DNA of 22,500 nucleotides from Acropora yongei (Eukaryota; Cnidaria; Anthozoa; Scleractinia; Acroporidae): NCBI GenBank assembly GCA_014634225.1, contig BLFN01000501.1, positions 245,809 to 268,308 of the forward strand, read 5' to 3'. Shown piece by piece: positions 1 to 10,073 of this stretch (position 1 is its first letter; each line of letters starts with the position of its first letter). The notes under the pieces were generated by a model. It saw only the letters and a program-made list of their open reading frames with translations, ran no database searches and was not told where the DNA came from. The position numbers and the translations under genes were made by a program.

Positions 1-36
1 AAAAATAGCATGCAGTCCTTAATTGCTGGTCAACGT

Positions 37-131
37 TGCAGACGTAAACGGAGAAGGGGAAGTGATAGAGAGGCAACAAAACGCTTTTTTTCTTCCGTGC
101 TTTGGCTCCCCCTTCCCCTTTTAACGCCTGC
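37..131. repeat. weak foldback, possible small MITE remnant
   Basis: The bases near 38-60 (gcag, acgt, then a purine run ending ggggaag) are imperfectly complementary to 106-131 (cttccccttttaacgcctgc). The arms need gaps to pair and no clear target-site duplication is seen. It may be a decayed foldback element or chance pairing of purine and pyrimidine tracts. Confidence 0.3.
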
Positions 132-2235
132 TACACAGAAGCTACATAGCTAGGGGAAACACATGCTTAAGCAAAGTAGACACCATTTTAACAATCATTT
201 CAACTAACAGGTTAACTTTCAACTTTCTAAGCAGCCATCTTGTCAGACATGTGGTTTTCACCAGGGGGAACAATCACTCGCCAATCGTTGGTCAGGTCTT
301 AAACTGGGGACGTATTAACCACTAGGATTGGCGGTCGAATAAATAAGTTTAAAAGGTCATTTCACGTAATTATATCACTTATTTCTAAGGCCTTGTTCCG
401 GGGAGAAAATGGGCCGGGAGAAGGTTATTTAACCACCGATAGATTTATTGAAAACTTAATCAAAGCCTTTGAACAATCCTTGTCCTCGGATTATAGTCGG
501 ATTTATCACTCCGGTTAGTCCGGGCAAAGAAAAATGAATAAAGAAAGTTCTTAAAAGTTTTAGAAAGTATTCGATTAAACAAGGAGTCTCATAGCATGTT
601 GGTCTTGAACCCATTGCTTTGAACGAAAAATGGCGAGTAGAACTTTGTAAGTGACATGCTCTTAAGCTAATTATTTTGATGATGACATCGATGTCATCCT
701 AAAACAAGAGGATGTTCAGTTCAGTTTAAGTTCAGTTTTAGCTCAGTTTTGTAATAAATAGAGTTGAAACGCTTGTGACTTACCCGACTCTGATGCGTTG
801 AACGAATAAATTGAAAAGCTATAATGACAATCTTACTTTCTGCGGACCATTAAATGAAGTTATGTATTATTAACAAGGAAATTGACAAAGAGCAAAACTT
901 GTATTGTTGTTTTAATTAATCAAGGTGTTGGTAATTGTGTGTGTGTAGAATGAGATGCAACAAGAAACACACAAGAGTGAAATGTTAGCTCAAGCAAATG
1001 TAATTTTCTGACTCACCAGACCTTTATTAACGCTTCAATTCACGATTGAACGCTTAAAGAAACCAAACCTTCCAACAAAGGACCCGAGTCATGTACATGC
1101 TGATGACACTTACTGGTATAATTGATTTTTGATTTAACCCTGTTTTGAGCCATTCATGCATGGGATCGCTTATTAGAATATCGCCCTTTTTCGCAGATAT
1201 ACCATTCAATATTACTTTCGCAAGGTTTTGACCATACATCACGACTAGCGAAGAAAAACTTGGCTTTCTAAAATGTTTGACTACAATCAAAGAAAAGGTG
1301 AAATTAGTAAGGAGATATAGAAAGAGTTTAGCATTCGTGCTCTTGTTCAACTAGTAGAGACAATTCTGAAAATGTATTTAATTTCCAGCAATTTCGTAGC
1401 TAATTGTGGTTCTCAGATTGGGTCTTATTGGGTCAATCTTAGCAGTACAAGCTCTCAACATGCAATGTTTTCGGTTTGTACCTTTGCACTTCTCTTTGTT
1501 AGTCACCGAGAAGAGTTGAGTCACAATTTTTAAGTCATTTGCCATTTGCAGGTGAAACTTTCGAAAGCTTTTCTTGTTATTTGAAAAATGGCTTTTGTAA
1601 TTTTCGTAAAAATGGATGACACCTTGGGCAGAGTGAGTAAATAAAACACCAGAAAAAAACGTGGATTAGCTTGAACACTACCAAAAATTGATATTGTTAA
1701 CCACAACGCTTTTTACACTAAATGTTGCAAGAACTAATGAATACACATTTACGGCGAAATGAAAGTACGATTTTTATTCAGTAAACCCTGATCATGTTTC
1801 GTGTTAAAATCAATGAAAGTGAATTTTCTGGTCTTTGAAGTCGATATAACAAATCAACAGAAGGAAATGCAAATTTGGTATTTGAGATATATATACCAGT
1901 GCCCTTTCGGGTTTTGTAAACCAGCATTTGGATCGTTTTCCATCAGTGGTAAGAAGTTTTAGCGAAGAGACAATCAAAATGCCCGCTCTCTCTCTTCTAC
2001 ATCTCAGTGGTGTTTGACAGCGAGTATAGACAAATTAAGGAAGACTAAATGACGTATTTACGAACAAAGTAGCTGTATTTAAGAAAAAAAAAAGACCCTT
2101 TTACGACACAGGAAAGTAGAAAAATGTCATAACTGGTGATTACTTTGCCCATTTAGCGAAAATTAGAACAAATGTCTGATCTGCTAGTCATATGATATGG
2201 TGCAGGCTCTTATAGCAAAATGACAACCAAGTTCA
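132..2235. other. non-coding stretch, no gene recognised
   Basis: Open frames here are short (up to 98 codons on the minus strand at 1054-1350) and show no known domain, no convincing splice partners and AT-rich composition like the surrounding spacer. There is a short GT run near 938-948 and a few clustered copies of a ttcagttt-like word near 717-750. I see no RNA gene and no mobile element with clear ends. Confidence 0.6.
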
Positions 2236-2421
2236 ATAGGCCGTTTCCGAGTTCCCTTGTGCCTCTGTTTCAAAGCGAGTCTAAGTGCGAAACCACTCTT
2301 ATGAAAATGACTTTGATTTGCGTGAGAATGAAATTGCATGCAGAGCTCATTTTCATATGAAAGGTTTCGCACTTAGACTCGTTTTGAAACAGAGGCACAA
2401 GAGAACTCGGAAATGGCCTAT
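2236..2421. mobile_element. foldback MITE with GGCC termini and TA duplication
   Basis: A left arm beginning ataggccgtttccgag at 2236 pairs with a right arm ending at 2421. The arms are about 60 bases long with only a few mismatches, and both contain the words gcctctgtttcaaa and gtctaagtgcgaaac. The termini are GGCC with a TA dinucleotide on each side (2237-2238 and 2419-2420), which fits a non-autonomous DNA transposon that duplicates TA on insertion. The interior is about 65 bases and encodes nothing. The minus-strand open frame across it is a by-product of the repeat. Confidence 0.85.
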
Positions 2422-3030
2422 ACCAGAAGAGTTGTTGACATCAGTCCTGTAATTATTTATTTTCATTGCAGTGAAATAATCCCATTTCCCTAGCGATATG
2501 ATAAACTTTATTCTCGCTTCTAAGCAAGGAGTAGTGATAATAACAGAGCAAAAAGAAAAACCTTAACAATAAAGCATTACTAATCCATTTTTGCTTATTA
2601 AACCCCAATCTTAATATCATGAAAATGGACACAGGAAAGTCGCTCAAGGGCAAGAAAACGCGATAAAAACTTATTAGGAATGCACTAATAAAAAAGAAGA
2701 AGTGTGAAGTGAGGGAATGTTAAGCAGTGGACAGGTGATGACTATTATAAAGGAACAATATTTGCCACTTTGGCAGCGAATGTGTCGAAACAATCAAGAC
2801 GTTTAGAAAACTGTTGTTTTTTTATTTAGCAATTAGTAACAACTCATAACAGGTGCTTTCTTTTTTCTAGTGTTTGTTTGAACGCTCAAATGAATCAAAG
2901 CCGGCAAAACAATGGCTGACTTATTAGTCGTACTAACATATATCGCACTAATTACGGCTCTTCACCTGATATGCTGCTTAAATCTCTTTATTACAAGGTT
3001 GTATGAGAAACCCGATTTACGCGCGTGTCT
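2422..3030. other. non-coding stretch, nothing recognised
   Basis: AT-rich sequence with no supported gene. A 66-codon minus-strand frame at 2453-2653 has no domain and is interpreted as chance. Confidence 0.55.
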
Positions 3031-3051
3031 TTAACCCTTTCCCGTCCAAGA

Positions 3052-3121
<70 letters not shown>

Positions 3122-3137
3122 AACGGGAAGGGGTTAA
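3031..3137. mobile_element. small TTAA-ended MITE
   Basis: This 107-base element begins ttaaccctttcccgt and ends acgggaaggggttaa, so the termini are inverted repeats with TTAA at both edges (3031-3034 and 3134-3137). TTAA ends suggest mobilisation by a piggyBac-like transposase. The interior words gacgagtaaaatcgtctgg and agagtaaaatctataagtg are, from memory, typical of a repeat that is abundant in coral genomes. Confidence 0.8.
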
Positions 3138-3800
3138 GAAGTCAAATTTTTGTGAAACGAAAAAAGAGTTCTATATATTGACTTATGACTTATAAAGTAG
3201 CATAATCGATGAACCCCGACCTCGAGTAAATGAAGAAACAATCTAGTCAAGAGAGATACTTCACTCCTAACGAGAAAAGTCATAAAATAATACAAACGAT
3301 AGTGCAGCTAAACAAAACTGAGCAAGCAATATTCTATAGGATACGATACTGAACTGTTTCATATTTCTGGCTCTATTGTTTTCTTGGCTGAAGTAACGAT
3401 TGAATAAATGTGTTGGGGGATCTGTTGCTCGTAAAAATTAATAATCTTATCGTTTTAATAGTTCATGAGTTTAGAACAAAGAAAACTCATAACCGTGGTG
3501 ACAGTTTAATTAGCAAAGACAAAGTGGCTTTTATTTGTTTTGTTTACTTATCTCCACCCTTTAATTTCAATCACATAGAAAGAGATGAAAGTAATGTAAT
3601 ATGGTTAGTCATGATACATTTCATTTGGATATCAGATTACTTGCTATCTACTAGGGAGTTTCAGATACCGCGAATTTAGAAGCTCAGTCCAGTGTGAAAT
3701 TAACCACAAAGATTACAGGTGCTTGTAGTAAACAAGCCCCTGATTTCATTATAGCTACTTATTAAATCCACAAGGCTCATAACACAGCTTGACTATAGCT
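3138..3800. other. non-coding stretch upstream of gene 1
   Basis: No gene is supported. The 89-codon plus frame at 3410-3679 is AT-rich, hydrophobic by composition and without a recognisable domain. The promoter of gene 1 should lie towards the right end of this stretch, but I see no convincing TATA box or initiator. Confidence 0.5.
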
Positions 3801-4156
3801 AAGAGGACATAGTATCCTTTAATCGTGGTCAGGTAAGTATATAAGAGAAATGATTGAATGTATTACTAACTTTCTAAAATAGTGTTACCATGTTATTGCT
3901 GTTACCCTGTTCTCGTTCGGACAAGGCAAACTTCCAAGGTGTTATCAGTGTTAGTTATTGTAACTGTTGTGCCCTAAAAAAACGTTTGAATCTTTCGCGA
4001 TGGGCGAGCATTTAGTTTATGGGGTTTATTTTATGTCGCTAGAAAAAAGTTAATTAATCTGGGGGAGTTTACTGTTCTTGGGGCGCAGAAATCTATAGCC
4101 AGTTACAATAATTGTAATTTTCATTCCAGGTATATCAGAGTGTGTTCCAGTTTACG
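3800..4156 (+). promoter_or_regulatory. probable 5' UTR exon end and UTR intron of gene 1
   Basis: A strong splice donor (ggtcag followed by gtaagtat) starts at 3833. A matching acceptor (ttttcattccag) ends at 4129, 27 bases before the start codon of gene 1. This suggests an untranslated leader exon ending at 3832, an intron 3833-4129, and a short remaining leader from 4130. The upstream edge of the leader exon, and so the transcription start, cannot be set from sequence. The start value given here is only nominal. Confidence 0.5.
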
Positions 4157-4220
4157 ATGTGGCCGACCGGTCCTCTTTGGACGGTCTTTTTGGTTTTTGG
4201 CTTGTTTGCTTCCTTTTCAA
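4157..4220 (+). CDS. gene 1 exon 1: signal peptide
   Basis: The ATG at 4157 opens 21 codons (MWPTGPLWTVFLVFGLFASF then S), a hydrophobic secretory leader, plus one base of the next codon. The donor gtaagt follows at 4221. Cleavage is likely close to the exon junction, just before the first cysteine repeat. The leader lacks a basic residue before the hydrophobic core, which is slightly unusual but tolerated in animals. Confidence 0.8.
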
Positions 4221-7200
4221 GTAAGTACTTGTAATTGTTTTCATTGAGAAATGATTACAATTTGGCAAATAAAGGCATAGAATATTAAAAGAATTGGGAC
4301 GAACCGTGAAATCGAAAAAAAATACACTTGAGTTATGCGCTAATCAATCAAAAATACTAATGAAAAATTCGTCTTTCCGTTCTTACGGAGCTTTTAATGG
4401 ATCACCAGGTGACTGAATAACCTTAAGATAATAAAAGCATTTACATGGATCCAAGTGACCGAAGAGGAAAAACAATTATTTTACGATAAAAGAATCCACA
4501 CGTGGGGGGCCGTTTCTCGAAAGCTTTCGAAACTTTTCGGGCCCGTAAAGTCACTTTTAGTTAATCTGTAGCTAACAACGGAGAAGTGCATGCGATTGAA
4601 ACTTCTGGTATAAAGTGAATCTCTGTGTATAAAACAGCCTTGTAATCGTAAGGTTGGAGATTTTGCTGTGGCTTTCCGGGCCCGAAACGTTTCCGGGGCT
4701 TTCGAGAAACGGGTCCCTGGTCGTCACTTAACGAAAAATCTGTTTTCACCTCACTTTCTTCAAACGTCAAACGTTCCGATCTCACATCTAAGTCCTACGC
4801 AAAAATAATTACCTGTTTTGCCCATCACAAAATCGAGAAACTACCACTTCTTGACCAGCTAGTCCAGGGAGGCAGAAATTATCTTTAGAACTGAGTAAAA
4901 CAGTGACAGAAAACACCATTTAAACTGTCTCCGTTTACGATGAGAAATTTTTTTTGTAAAAATGCTCAAACAATACTATTATAAAAAGTGAACTTTGAAG
5001 GCATCGTTCTCTTTCGAAGGGCACTCGAAACTGAAAGCTCAGCTGAAGTCCAAGTTGTGATTGACAGCTGTCGTCTCGCTAGCCAATCAGTTTACTTGAA
5101 CAATTCTAACAAGGATTGTGATTGGCTCATTTTTGCGTGCCTTATCAGAAAACAGAGCCCGCTGACGCCACTTTTACTCGTTTGGAAAATAAAGTTTACT
5201 TTGAAACTTCAGCAGAATGCGTGGGAAAATTAATCGATTGTTTATCATGAAACCAATAAAGGAACCTCAATTGTGCCCTGGTCTGTTGTAAAACATCAAG
5301 GGAGCAGTAGAGCACTCAAAACACTCGACTGCATCTCGTGTTTTCCCCTACTCTTCTTTCGTCTTCTTTTTCTTCCTCAGTGTGCGCTTTACAACAGAAC
5401 AGAGCACAGTCGAGGCTTCTTTATTTGGTAAATATTGTTATGCGACTTTACTCGCATAACAATGAAACATGGGCGTTATCAGTGCACACAAACTCACTTG
5501 ACGAGCTTCAGATTTGCTTATAACGGCGTTCTTATGCATTTTGATTTATAGCGGCAACACGCTCATGTTTTCTACAAGATTGGAGCAATAGCTTTAACAG
5601 AGAGGGAGAAACACAATGCGAGTCATCTTCTGGATATTACAATCTCGTCGGCTTTGAACGGGATGGCACAGACAACTTGCAGGGAATAAAGAAAGCTAAA
5701 TGCTGCGAACGCGATCAAACGTTCTTGAACACACCAACAATATGTCAGATGCCTGATTGGACCAGCTCAATGGACCAGTAAGATAATTTAGTCATAGTAA
5801 TTACTTACTTCCAGAACTGACGCGTTGCAATCCCGAACAATCTTTGATTCTACAGTTCAATCTCGTCCCCAGTGGCGGCGCTTTTTCGGTCAGCAGCGAG
5901 TAAACACCTAACGGCCCTGTACAATATCAAGAGTAGAAACGCCTAATTCTGCATTAATTGAGCGTATGCGTTCAAGTTCAGTAACGACAGATATGTCCAG
6001 GATTGAACGCTAGCTAATAAGATTCAAATTTCTTATGATAAGCATCATTCCTTATGTTAAGCATTATCAAAGTGTCTTCACTGGAAAAAAAGTCACTAAA
6101 ACACACACAATTCTGTCACATATTGAGTAATATAAAAATGTCAAATATTCCTGAGAAATAACTATCTATCGATCCCTTGTTGCTCCTTATTCAACTTATG
6201 GTTTGATTTCCTGGGGCCAAGCATACAAATCGAATCTTGAAAAGCTTCTCAAGCTTTAAAGTGAGCTCTTCGCTTTATCGATTTTTCTGAGCGAAATCAG
6301 CATACGGTTCCTTTAATTATTGATGCCGGTGTTTTGCCGTTAAAGTTTTTGTACTATGAGCTTTTAGCTAACCTCGTGTTTGAAATAAGACACAATAATG
6401 CCCCTAGAAACATTCAAGATCTCTTTCAAGATATTTCTGATATTCATTCTTATAATACTCGATCCTCTGCCTCAAAAAAACTTTTACACACAAAATTCCA
6501 GACTCTCAATTCAAGTGAATACATTTTCTAGGATCGTAACGAATTTGAAAATTTTTCTTAGCGAACATAGTAATTCTACTTAGTAATGTTAATTTTAAAT
6601 ACATGGTATTGTATAAACAGTCATGCGTAATAGTTTAGTAAAGGGTAATGCGTTTTTGTCATGAGCCCCTGGTTCAGCAGATTGGGCAACCACTCCCTAC
6701 GTTTACTTAACGACTCTAAATAAAGCTATCTATTGCCTATTACCTATTTGCATAAGAAGGCAACAGTAGTAGCAAAACGGCCAATATATTTTTAGTCAGT
6801 GTCAACTTTGTATTTATTTTTACCAAAACTTTTAATTAATAAAACAATACTTGCGTTTAATCCTGGACATAAGTGAGTAATGAATATGCGCAGAGAAATT
6901 AACCGCTTTGTCTAATGCTGGCTCAGTTTTCTATTTCTTCTTAAATTCTCGATTTCTTGGTGCTGACCAAAAAAGATCGGGAACTCTGGGAACAAGATTG
7001 TTATACCCTTCCAGGAGCCCATTACTAGGAGCCTGCAGCTCGCACAATAAGCCAATGCAACGGCTTTATAGACGGTGGCATATTTTCGACGTAATTGTTA
7101 AAGTTTGCTTCAGGTTAGGAATAATACAAATGTCAAGTCCAGATACTTTATTGCTATAGCATGCAGGTAATTATAAGGATGGTTTTTAGGCTTGGTGCAT

Positions 7201-10007
7201 GTCCAAGCCATAACGTTGACCCACTTGAAAAACTCGTCACGTTTGAAAACGCAGCAACACTCCCTTTATAAGCTCCAACTTCCATGCACTACCCAAGCTT
7301 ACAGGAAGCGAGAAGATAACTAGCTCGTGTCCTTAGGGCAACTCCTTTGGCCCAATTAATAAATTCGACATTTAAAGTCAATACTAAATTTGGCTAAAGG
7401 TGGCTTTTTCGTTATGTTATTTTAGCTGTTGTTGTTGTTGTTGTTGTTGTTGTTGTGGCTCTTGTTCCTTTAGTTACTGTTGCTGTTGCTTTTGTCGATT
7501 TAGTTCGGGTGATGCTCGATATACCAAGTCAATATATGCACTATTGTCTCGTTCTATTGTGTGAAGTCTATTGTGTTATTGTGTAAGGAAGAGGGATCAT
7601 TGTTGTGTTCTTTGTCACGTAGCTCGAGACTTGCTATTGACTTGGTATATCGTACACCAGCCTTTAGTTCCAATGGTGTTCTTTTTGTTTTTTTATTATC
7701 ATTATTGTTCTCCATATTAATGTCGACATGAACGGTACTGACAACAATTAATCATGTTAAACATATCTTAGGAGCAGGACGAGCCAATGCCAAGAAGGCT
7801 TCTTTCTGAGAGGCTTATATCGTGAAACGGGTAACAACGTCGGCAGTATCGAGTGGGGAAAATGTTGCAAGCCATCTCACCATCCATATGAATGGGGAAA
7901 CTGCTATGATGAAGACGTGAGCAATACCTTTGACAAGGCCGGCCTCAGTGAGTGTAAAAGAGAAGGATATTTTATCGCCGGGTTTGTGACACGCCAATCC
8001 GGAGGGAAATTGTCCAGCATCAAGAAGTTTAAATGTTGCAGTATGTGGAATGGTGAGTTTCTACAGTACTCGGCACTTTTTAGACAACATACTTTTCTCT
8101 AATTGAATATGAATGCAGAGAGTGCTTAAATGGAAATCTGCTGAAACAAAGCCTTGACCTTTTTGATATTTTTGCCCACGAATATTCCCTGATTCAATTG
8201 TTAATGGTATTAATTCCACCATTACTAGAGGTAATTCAAACCCTTTCTTAAACGTTCGGGTACCCTGCAGTGCAGGCGTCATGTTGGGGCGATCGAGTTA
8301 GCGTTACAATCTTGCGACCGCCATTAGCCGCCTATCACTCAACCCCTTGGTAGAACTTTCTTTCTCTCTCCAGTCTTCCATTGCATGAAAAATTCAATAT
8401 GGCGGCTGAACTTTTTACGATGTGAGCCCGATGTGAGCGCTGGCTCGAAGAAATCTCGCCTGCTCTGCAGGCTAACGTTCAGGCAAACGTATGAAGCCAT
8501 TCTTGAAAATCAAATACCAGTTGATAATTGGGTCTGAAGGTAGGTATGAGGCATTGGATAGTTTGTTTTTAAATTCAAAAAGGCTTTCAGGACATTCTAC
8601 TCGTTCCTATCAAACACATCTGGTCGCGTTAAGATGAAAAACATTGCTTATGATAGCAACTAAAAAAAACGAATGCATCGCTTTTTTCCAGAAATTCCCC
8701 AACTTAACAACCTGGACGGACTTAAACAGCGCGTCATGGATTCCACTTTGTCTTTCATTGGAGAGCTAGCCAAGATGATGGGATTTGCATGGAGTGGTGG
8801 ATGCTGGTCTGTGTACGCTGGCCAAGATTTTCGCCGCAGAGGCGACACTTGGGAATCGAAGTACAGGTCGAATTGGTGCCTCGGAGACGGACCCAAAAAA
8901 GACGTTCGCCTAAAGATCACTTACGAGAATTTTGCCTACACCATGAAAGATGTGACATTCGGAGAGTCTGTGAAGCAGTCCATCCCCGTGGATCAGGAAC
9001 AACAGTTGCTCAATTCACCTGACAGAAGCTACAGCAAAGTCGCTTCTAACAATAAGAACAATCCGGGCTATTCCTCCGAATTAGGGATTGAAATGCGCGT
9101 TGCAAGTACCCTCAAAAATGTCCAGCGAACCAGCTGGGATTCAAAATTTGGAATTGAGGTTGGCATGGAGTACGAGCCACCGAGCTCAACTGGTGGTGTG
9201 GGCTTTTCCGGAAAAAGAAACTTTAACTATGAATGGGGAGGAGATAAAGAAGACACCACAGTCAACCAGGACTGGCATATTCTAAAGGTAACTGACAAAA
9301 AACAACTTCCACCCAAAACATTTGCAGAATGGCACGCATTTAAAAAGCCCGAAAAAGTGACCCTTCCTTACACAGCTACCATCGTTCCTACGTTCTCTGT
9401 TAAACTGGAAGGCTACATGAAATGGGGTGGCGGTTACCATGGAGCTACAACCAATTTCCATCAGGATCATCGTGGCTCTGGTGATCGTAACAATGTAGAA
9501 CACACTTTTGGAAGTGATCAAATCCCGTTCTATGAAGACCTCAAAGAACAGGTTGAGCAGAACATGTTGCCTTGGCAGTGGCATGCTATGAAGCAGAATT
9601 ACCCCTTCGCAGACTACTTCATCGATCAGCTAACAAATAAAGATCTCTATGCATTCACTATGGCAGGTCAGTTTGAAGAAACAACAGAAAACGAGATAAA
9701 GTCATATTGGTATCCATCGCGACCCATAGATGAAATGTCAGACGCAATCGCCAATTTAACTTTAATGGCTGACCAGGGCGAAAAGTTTCCAGAGTTTCCA
9801 CGTATCCGCCCTCCACTACCAAACGTCAAGACCATTGACAACAGAAAGGAGACGAAGGTTCCTCCTGTTAAGCTCTTTAACGATGATGATAGCGGAGGGC
9901 CTGAGCCTACCGTGTTTCCTCGTATTCATCCTCCGGCACCAAAAGTGAAGATCATCGACAACAATAAAGAGAAAAAGCCTCCTCGTGTCAAACTATACAG
10001 TGAATAA
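4157..10007 (+). CDS. gene 1: secreted triple CC-repeat protein with aerolysin-like domain
   Basis: Four coding exons, 4157-4220, 5552-5777, 7772-8052 and 8692-10007, have GT-AG introns in phases 1, 2 and 1 and give an uninterrupted 628-residue product. Residues 1-21 are a hydrophobic signal peptide. Residues 27-73, 86-129 and 141-186 are three related cysteine repeats, each with C, about 16-17 residues, C, then G-[FY]-[FY], G-[FLY] and a final CC. Residues 191 to about 550 form a beta-rich domain that I read as aerolysin-like (comparable to predictions labelled spherulin-2A-like), with a cysteine pair C228/C253 and the motif GQDF at 234-237. Residues 559-628 are a duplicated Pro/Lys-rich tail. 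By family analogy it could be a secreted pore-forming or membrane-binding protein in defence, venom or digestion. That is inference. The exon model is strongly supported by the matching structure of gene 2. Confidence 0.85.
4505..4717. mobile_element. foldback element in intron 1 of gene 1
   Basis: The left end (gggccgtttctcgaaagc, about 4507) is complementary to the right end (gctttcgagaaacgggtccc, to 4717). Inner segments ending gggcccg and beginning cgggcccgaaac pair as well, so each arm is about 38 bases. The ends resemble common coral foldback elements. No clear target-site duplication is visible. It lies entirely inside intron 1, and the 74-codon minus frame over it is not a gene. Confidence 0.75.
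5253..5428. mobile_element. foldback element in intron 1 of gene 1
   Basis: The left arm (aataaaggaacctcaattgt, then gccctggtctgttgtaaa) is complementary with some mismatches to the right arm (tttacaacagaacagagcac, then agtcgaggcttctttatt). Arms are about 38 bases. The interior contains a shorter palindromic part around aaaacactcgactgc. Coding potential is absent. Confidence 0.7.
5434..5463. repeat. perfect 12-bp hairpin near the end of intron 1
   Basis: attgttatgcga (5434-5445) pairs exactly with tcgcataacaat (5452-5463) around a six-base loop. It sits about 90 bases before the exon 2 acceptor at 5550-5551. It could be a transposon end remnant or an intronic RNA hairpin; no function can be assigned. 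Confidence 0.7.
5552..5777 (+). CDS. gene 1 exon 2: cysteine repeat 1 and start of repeat 2
   Basis: The acceptor (ttgatttatag, AG at 5550-5551) and donor (gtaaga at 5778) bound a frame that encodes residues 22-97. It contains the whole of repeat 1 (C27, DW at 31-32, C44, GYY at 49-51, C72-C73) and the opening of repeat 2 (C86, DW at 90-91). The exon begins in phase 1 and ends in phase 2, so the next intron cuts inside repeat 2. No frame in this exon is long enough to stand out by length alone; the call rests on splice sites, cysteine spacing and the match to gene 2. Confidence 0.85.
5784..6160. other. start of intron 2 of gene 1, nothing recognised
   Basis: Intronic sequence between the exon 2 donor and the LINE fragment. 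No gene, RNA or clear repeat ends are visible. Confidence 0.5.
6165..6748 (+). pseudogene. decayed 3' end of an L2/CR1-like LINE in intron 2
   Basis: From about 6169 the frame reads through YSTYGLISWGQAY and LEKLLKL, and after stops and a frame change continues in another frame as ...LIIDAGVLPLKFLYYELL... and HSYNTRSSASKK (6313-6531). This order (YG..SWG, then VLPL..LY, then HSYNTRSS) is typical of the C-terminal end of non-LTR retrotransposon reverse transcriptases of the L2/CR1 type. A poly(A) signal aataaa is at 6719-6724, followed by a short tatctattgcctattacc tail. The copy is 5' truncated and broken by several stops, so it is inactive. It is inserted in the same orientation as gene 1. 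Confidence 0.8.
6749..7426. other. middle of intron 2, mostly unassigned
   Basis: Intronic sequence after the LINE fragment. It contains a short hairpin at 7189-7209 (ggcttgg paired with ccaagcc around seven bases). The open frame at 6908-7159 shows no domain and is not considered a gene. Confidence 0.5.
7427..7456 (+). repeat. TGT trinucleotide microsatellite
   Basis: Ten uninterrupted copies of tgt/gtt fill 7427-7456 in intron 2 of gene 1, followed by degenerate gttgct and gttgctt words up to about 7490. The uninterrupted run is likely to vary in length between individuals. Confidence 0.9.
7517..7652. mobile_element. foldback element with perfect 18-bp arms in intron 2
   Basis: cgatataccaagtcaata (7517-7534) is the exact reverse complement of tattgacttggtatatcg (7635-7652). 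The 100-base interior is GT/T-rich without coding capacity. It fits a small non-autonomous DNA element whose ends are intact. No unambiguous target-site duplication is visible. Confidence 0.7.
7772..8052 (+). CDS. gene 1 exon 3: cysteine repeats 2 and 3
   Basis: The acceptor (acatatcttag, AG at 7770-7771) and donor (gtgagt at 8053) bound codons 97-191. The exon carries the rest of repeat 2 (C103, GFF at 106-108, GLYR at 111-114, C128-C129) and all of repeat 3 (C141, C158, GYF at 162-164, GF at 167-168, C185-C186). It enters in phase 2 and leaves in phase 1. The equivalent exon of gene 2 has the same phases and the same split of the repeats. Confidence 0.9.
8059..8691. other. intron 3 of gene 1, nothing recognised
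   Basis: Intronic sequence from the exon 3 donor to the acceptor cttttttccag (AG at 8690-8691). Minor overlapping open frames are not supported as genes. No repeat with defined ends is seen. Confidence 0.55.
8692..10007 (+). CDS. gene 1 exon 4: aerolysin-like domain and duplicated tail
   Basis: One 1.3-kb exon encodes residues 191-628 and ends with TAA at 10005-10007. The segment WSGGC, GQDF, R-x-GD-x-W and YENF near its start is shared with gene 2 in the same order, as are PY-x-ATI, the FY..LK block followed by PW-x-W, and an acidic end of the domain. The large beta-rich part without helices or membrane spans, and its likeness to gene 2 with its Ser/Thr-rich hairpin segment, suggest the aerolysin fold. 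From 9795 a 40-residue unit (FPRIRPP at its start) is followed by a second unit from 9915 (FPRIHPP). The ATG at 8673 in the same frame lies before the splice acceptor and is not the real start. Confidence 0.9.
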
Positions 10008-10073
10008 GAAACTGTGTCATGTTGGGTAGTGAAATTCTAACTCTCAGTTTTCCACGAATTATAATGTACCCGT

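Noticed and set aside
3410..3679. 89-codon plus-strand frame before gene 1
   Set aside because: AT-rich, no homology that I recognise, no leader or splice sites that fit.
6908..7159. 83-codon frame in intron 2 of gene 1
   Set aside because: No domain, inside an intron, and no acceptor or donor that would add it in frame.
7189..7209. Hairpin ggcttgg/ccaagcc as an RNA gene
   Set aside because: A seven-base stem alone is weak and no tRNA or snRNA features surround it.
8673..8691. ATG at 8673 as the start of an intron-free 444-residue protein
   Set aside because: The first six codons come from the pyrimidine tract of a good acceptor. The preceding exons splice in frame at 8692, and gene 2 has the same junction.
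8660..9584. Antisense and alternate-frame open frames of 65-100 codons across exon 4 of gene 1
   Set aside because: They overlap a well supported exon, have no domains, and are explained as shadows of it.
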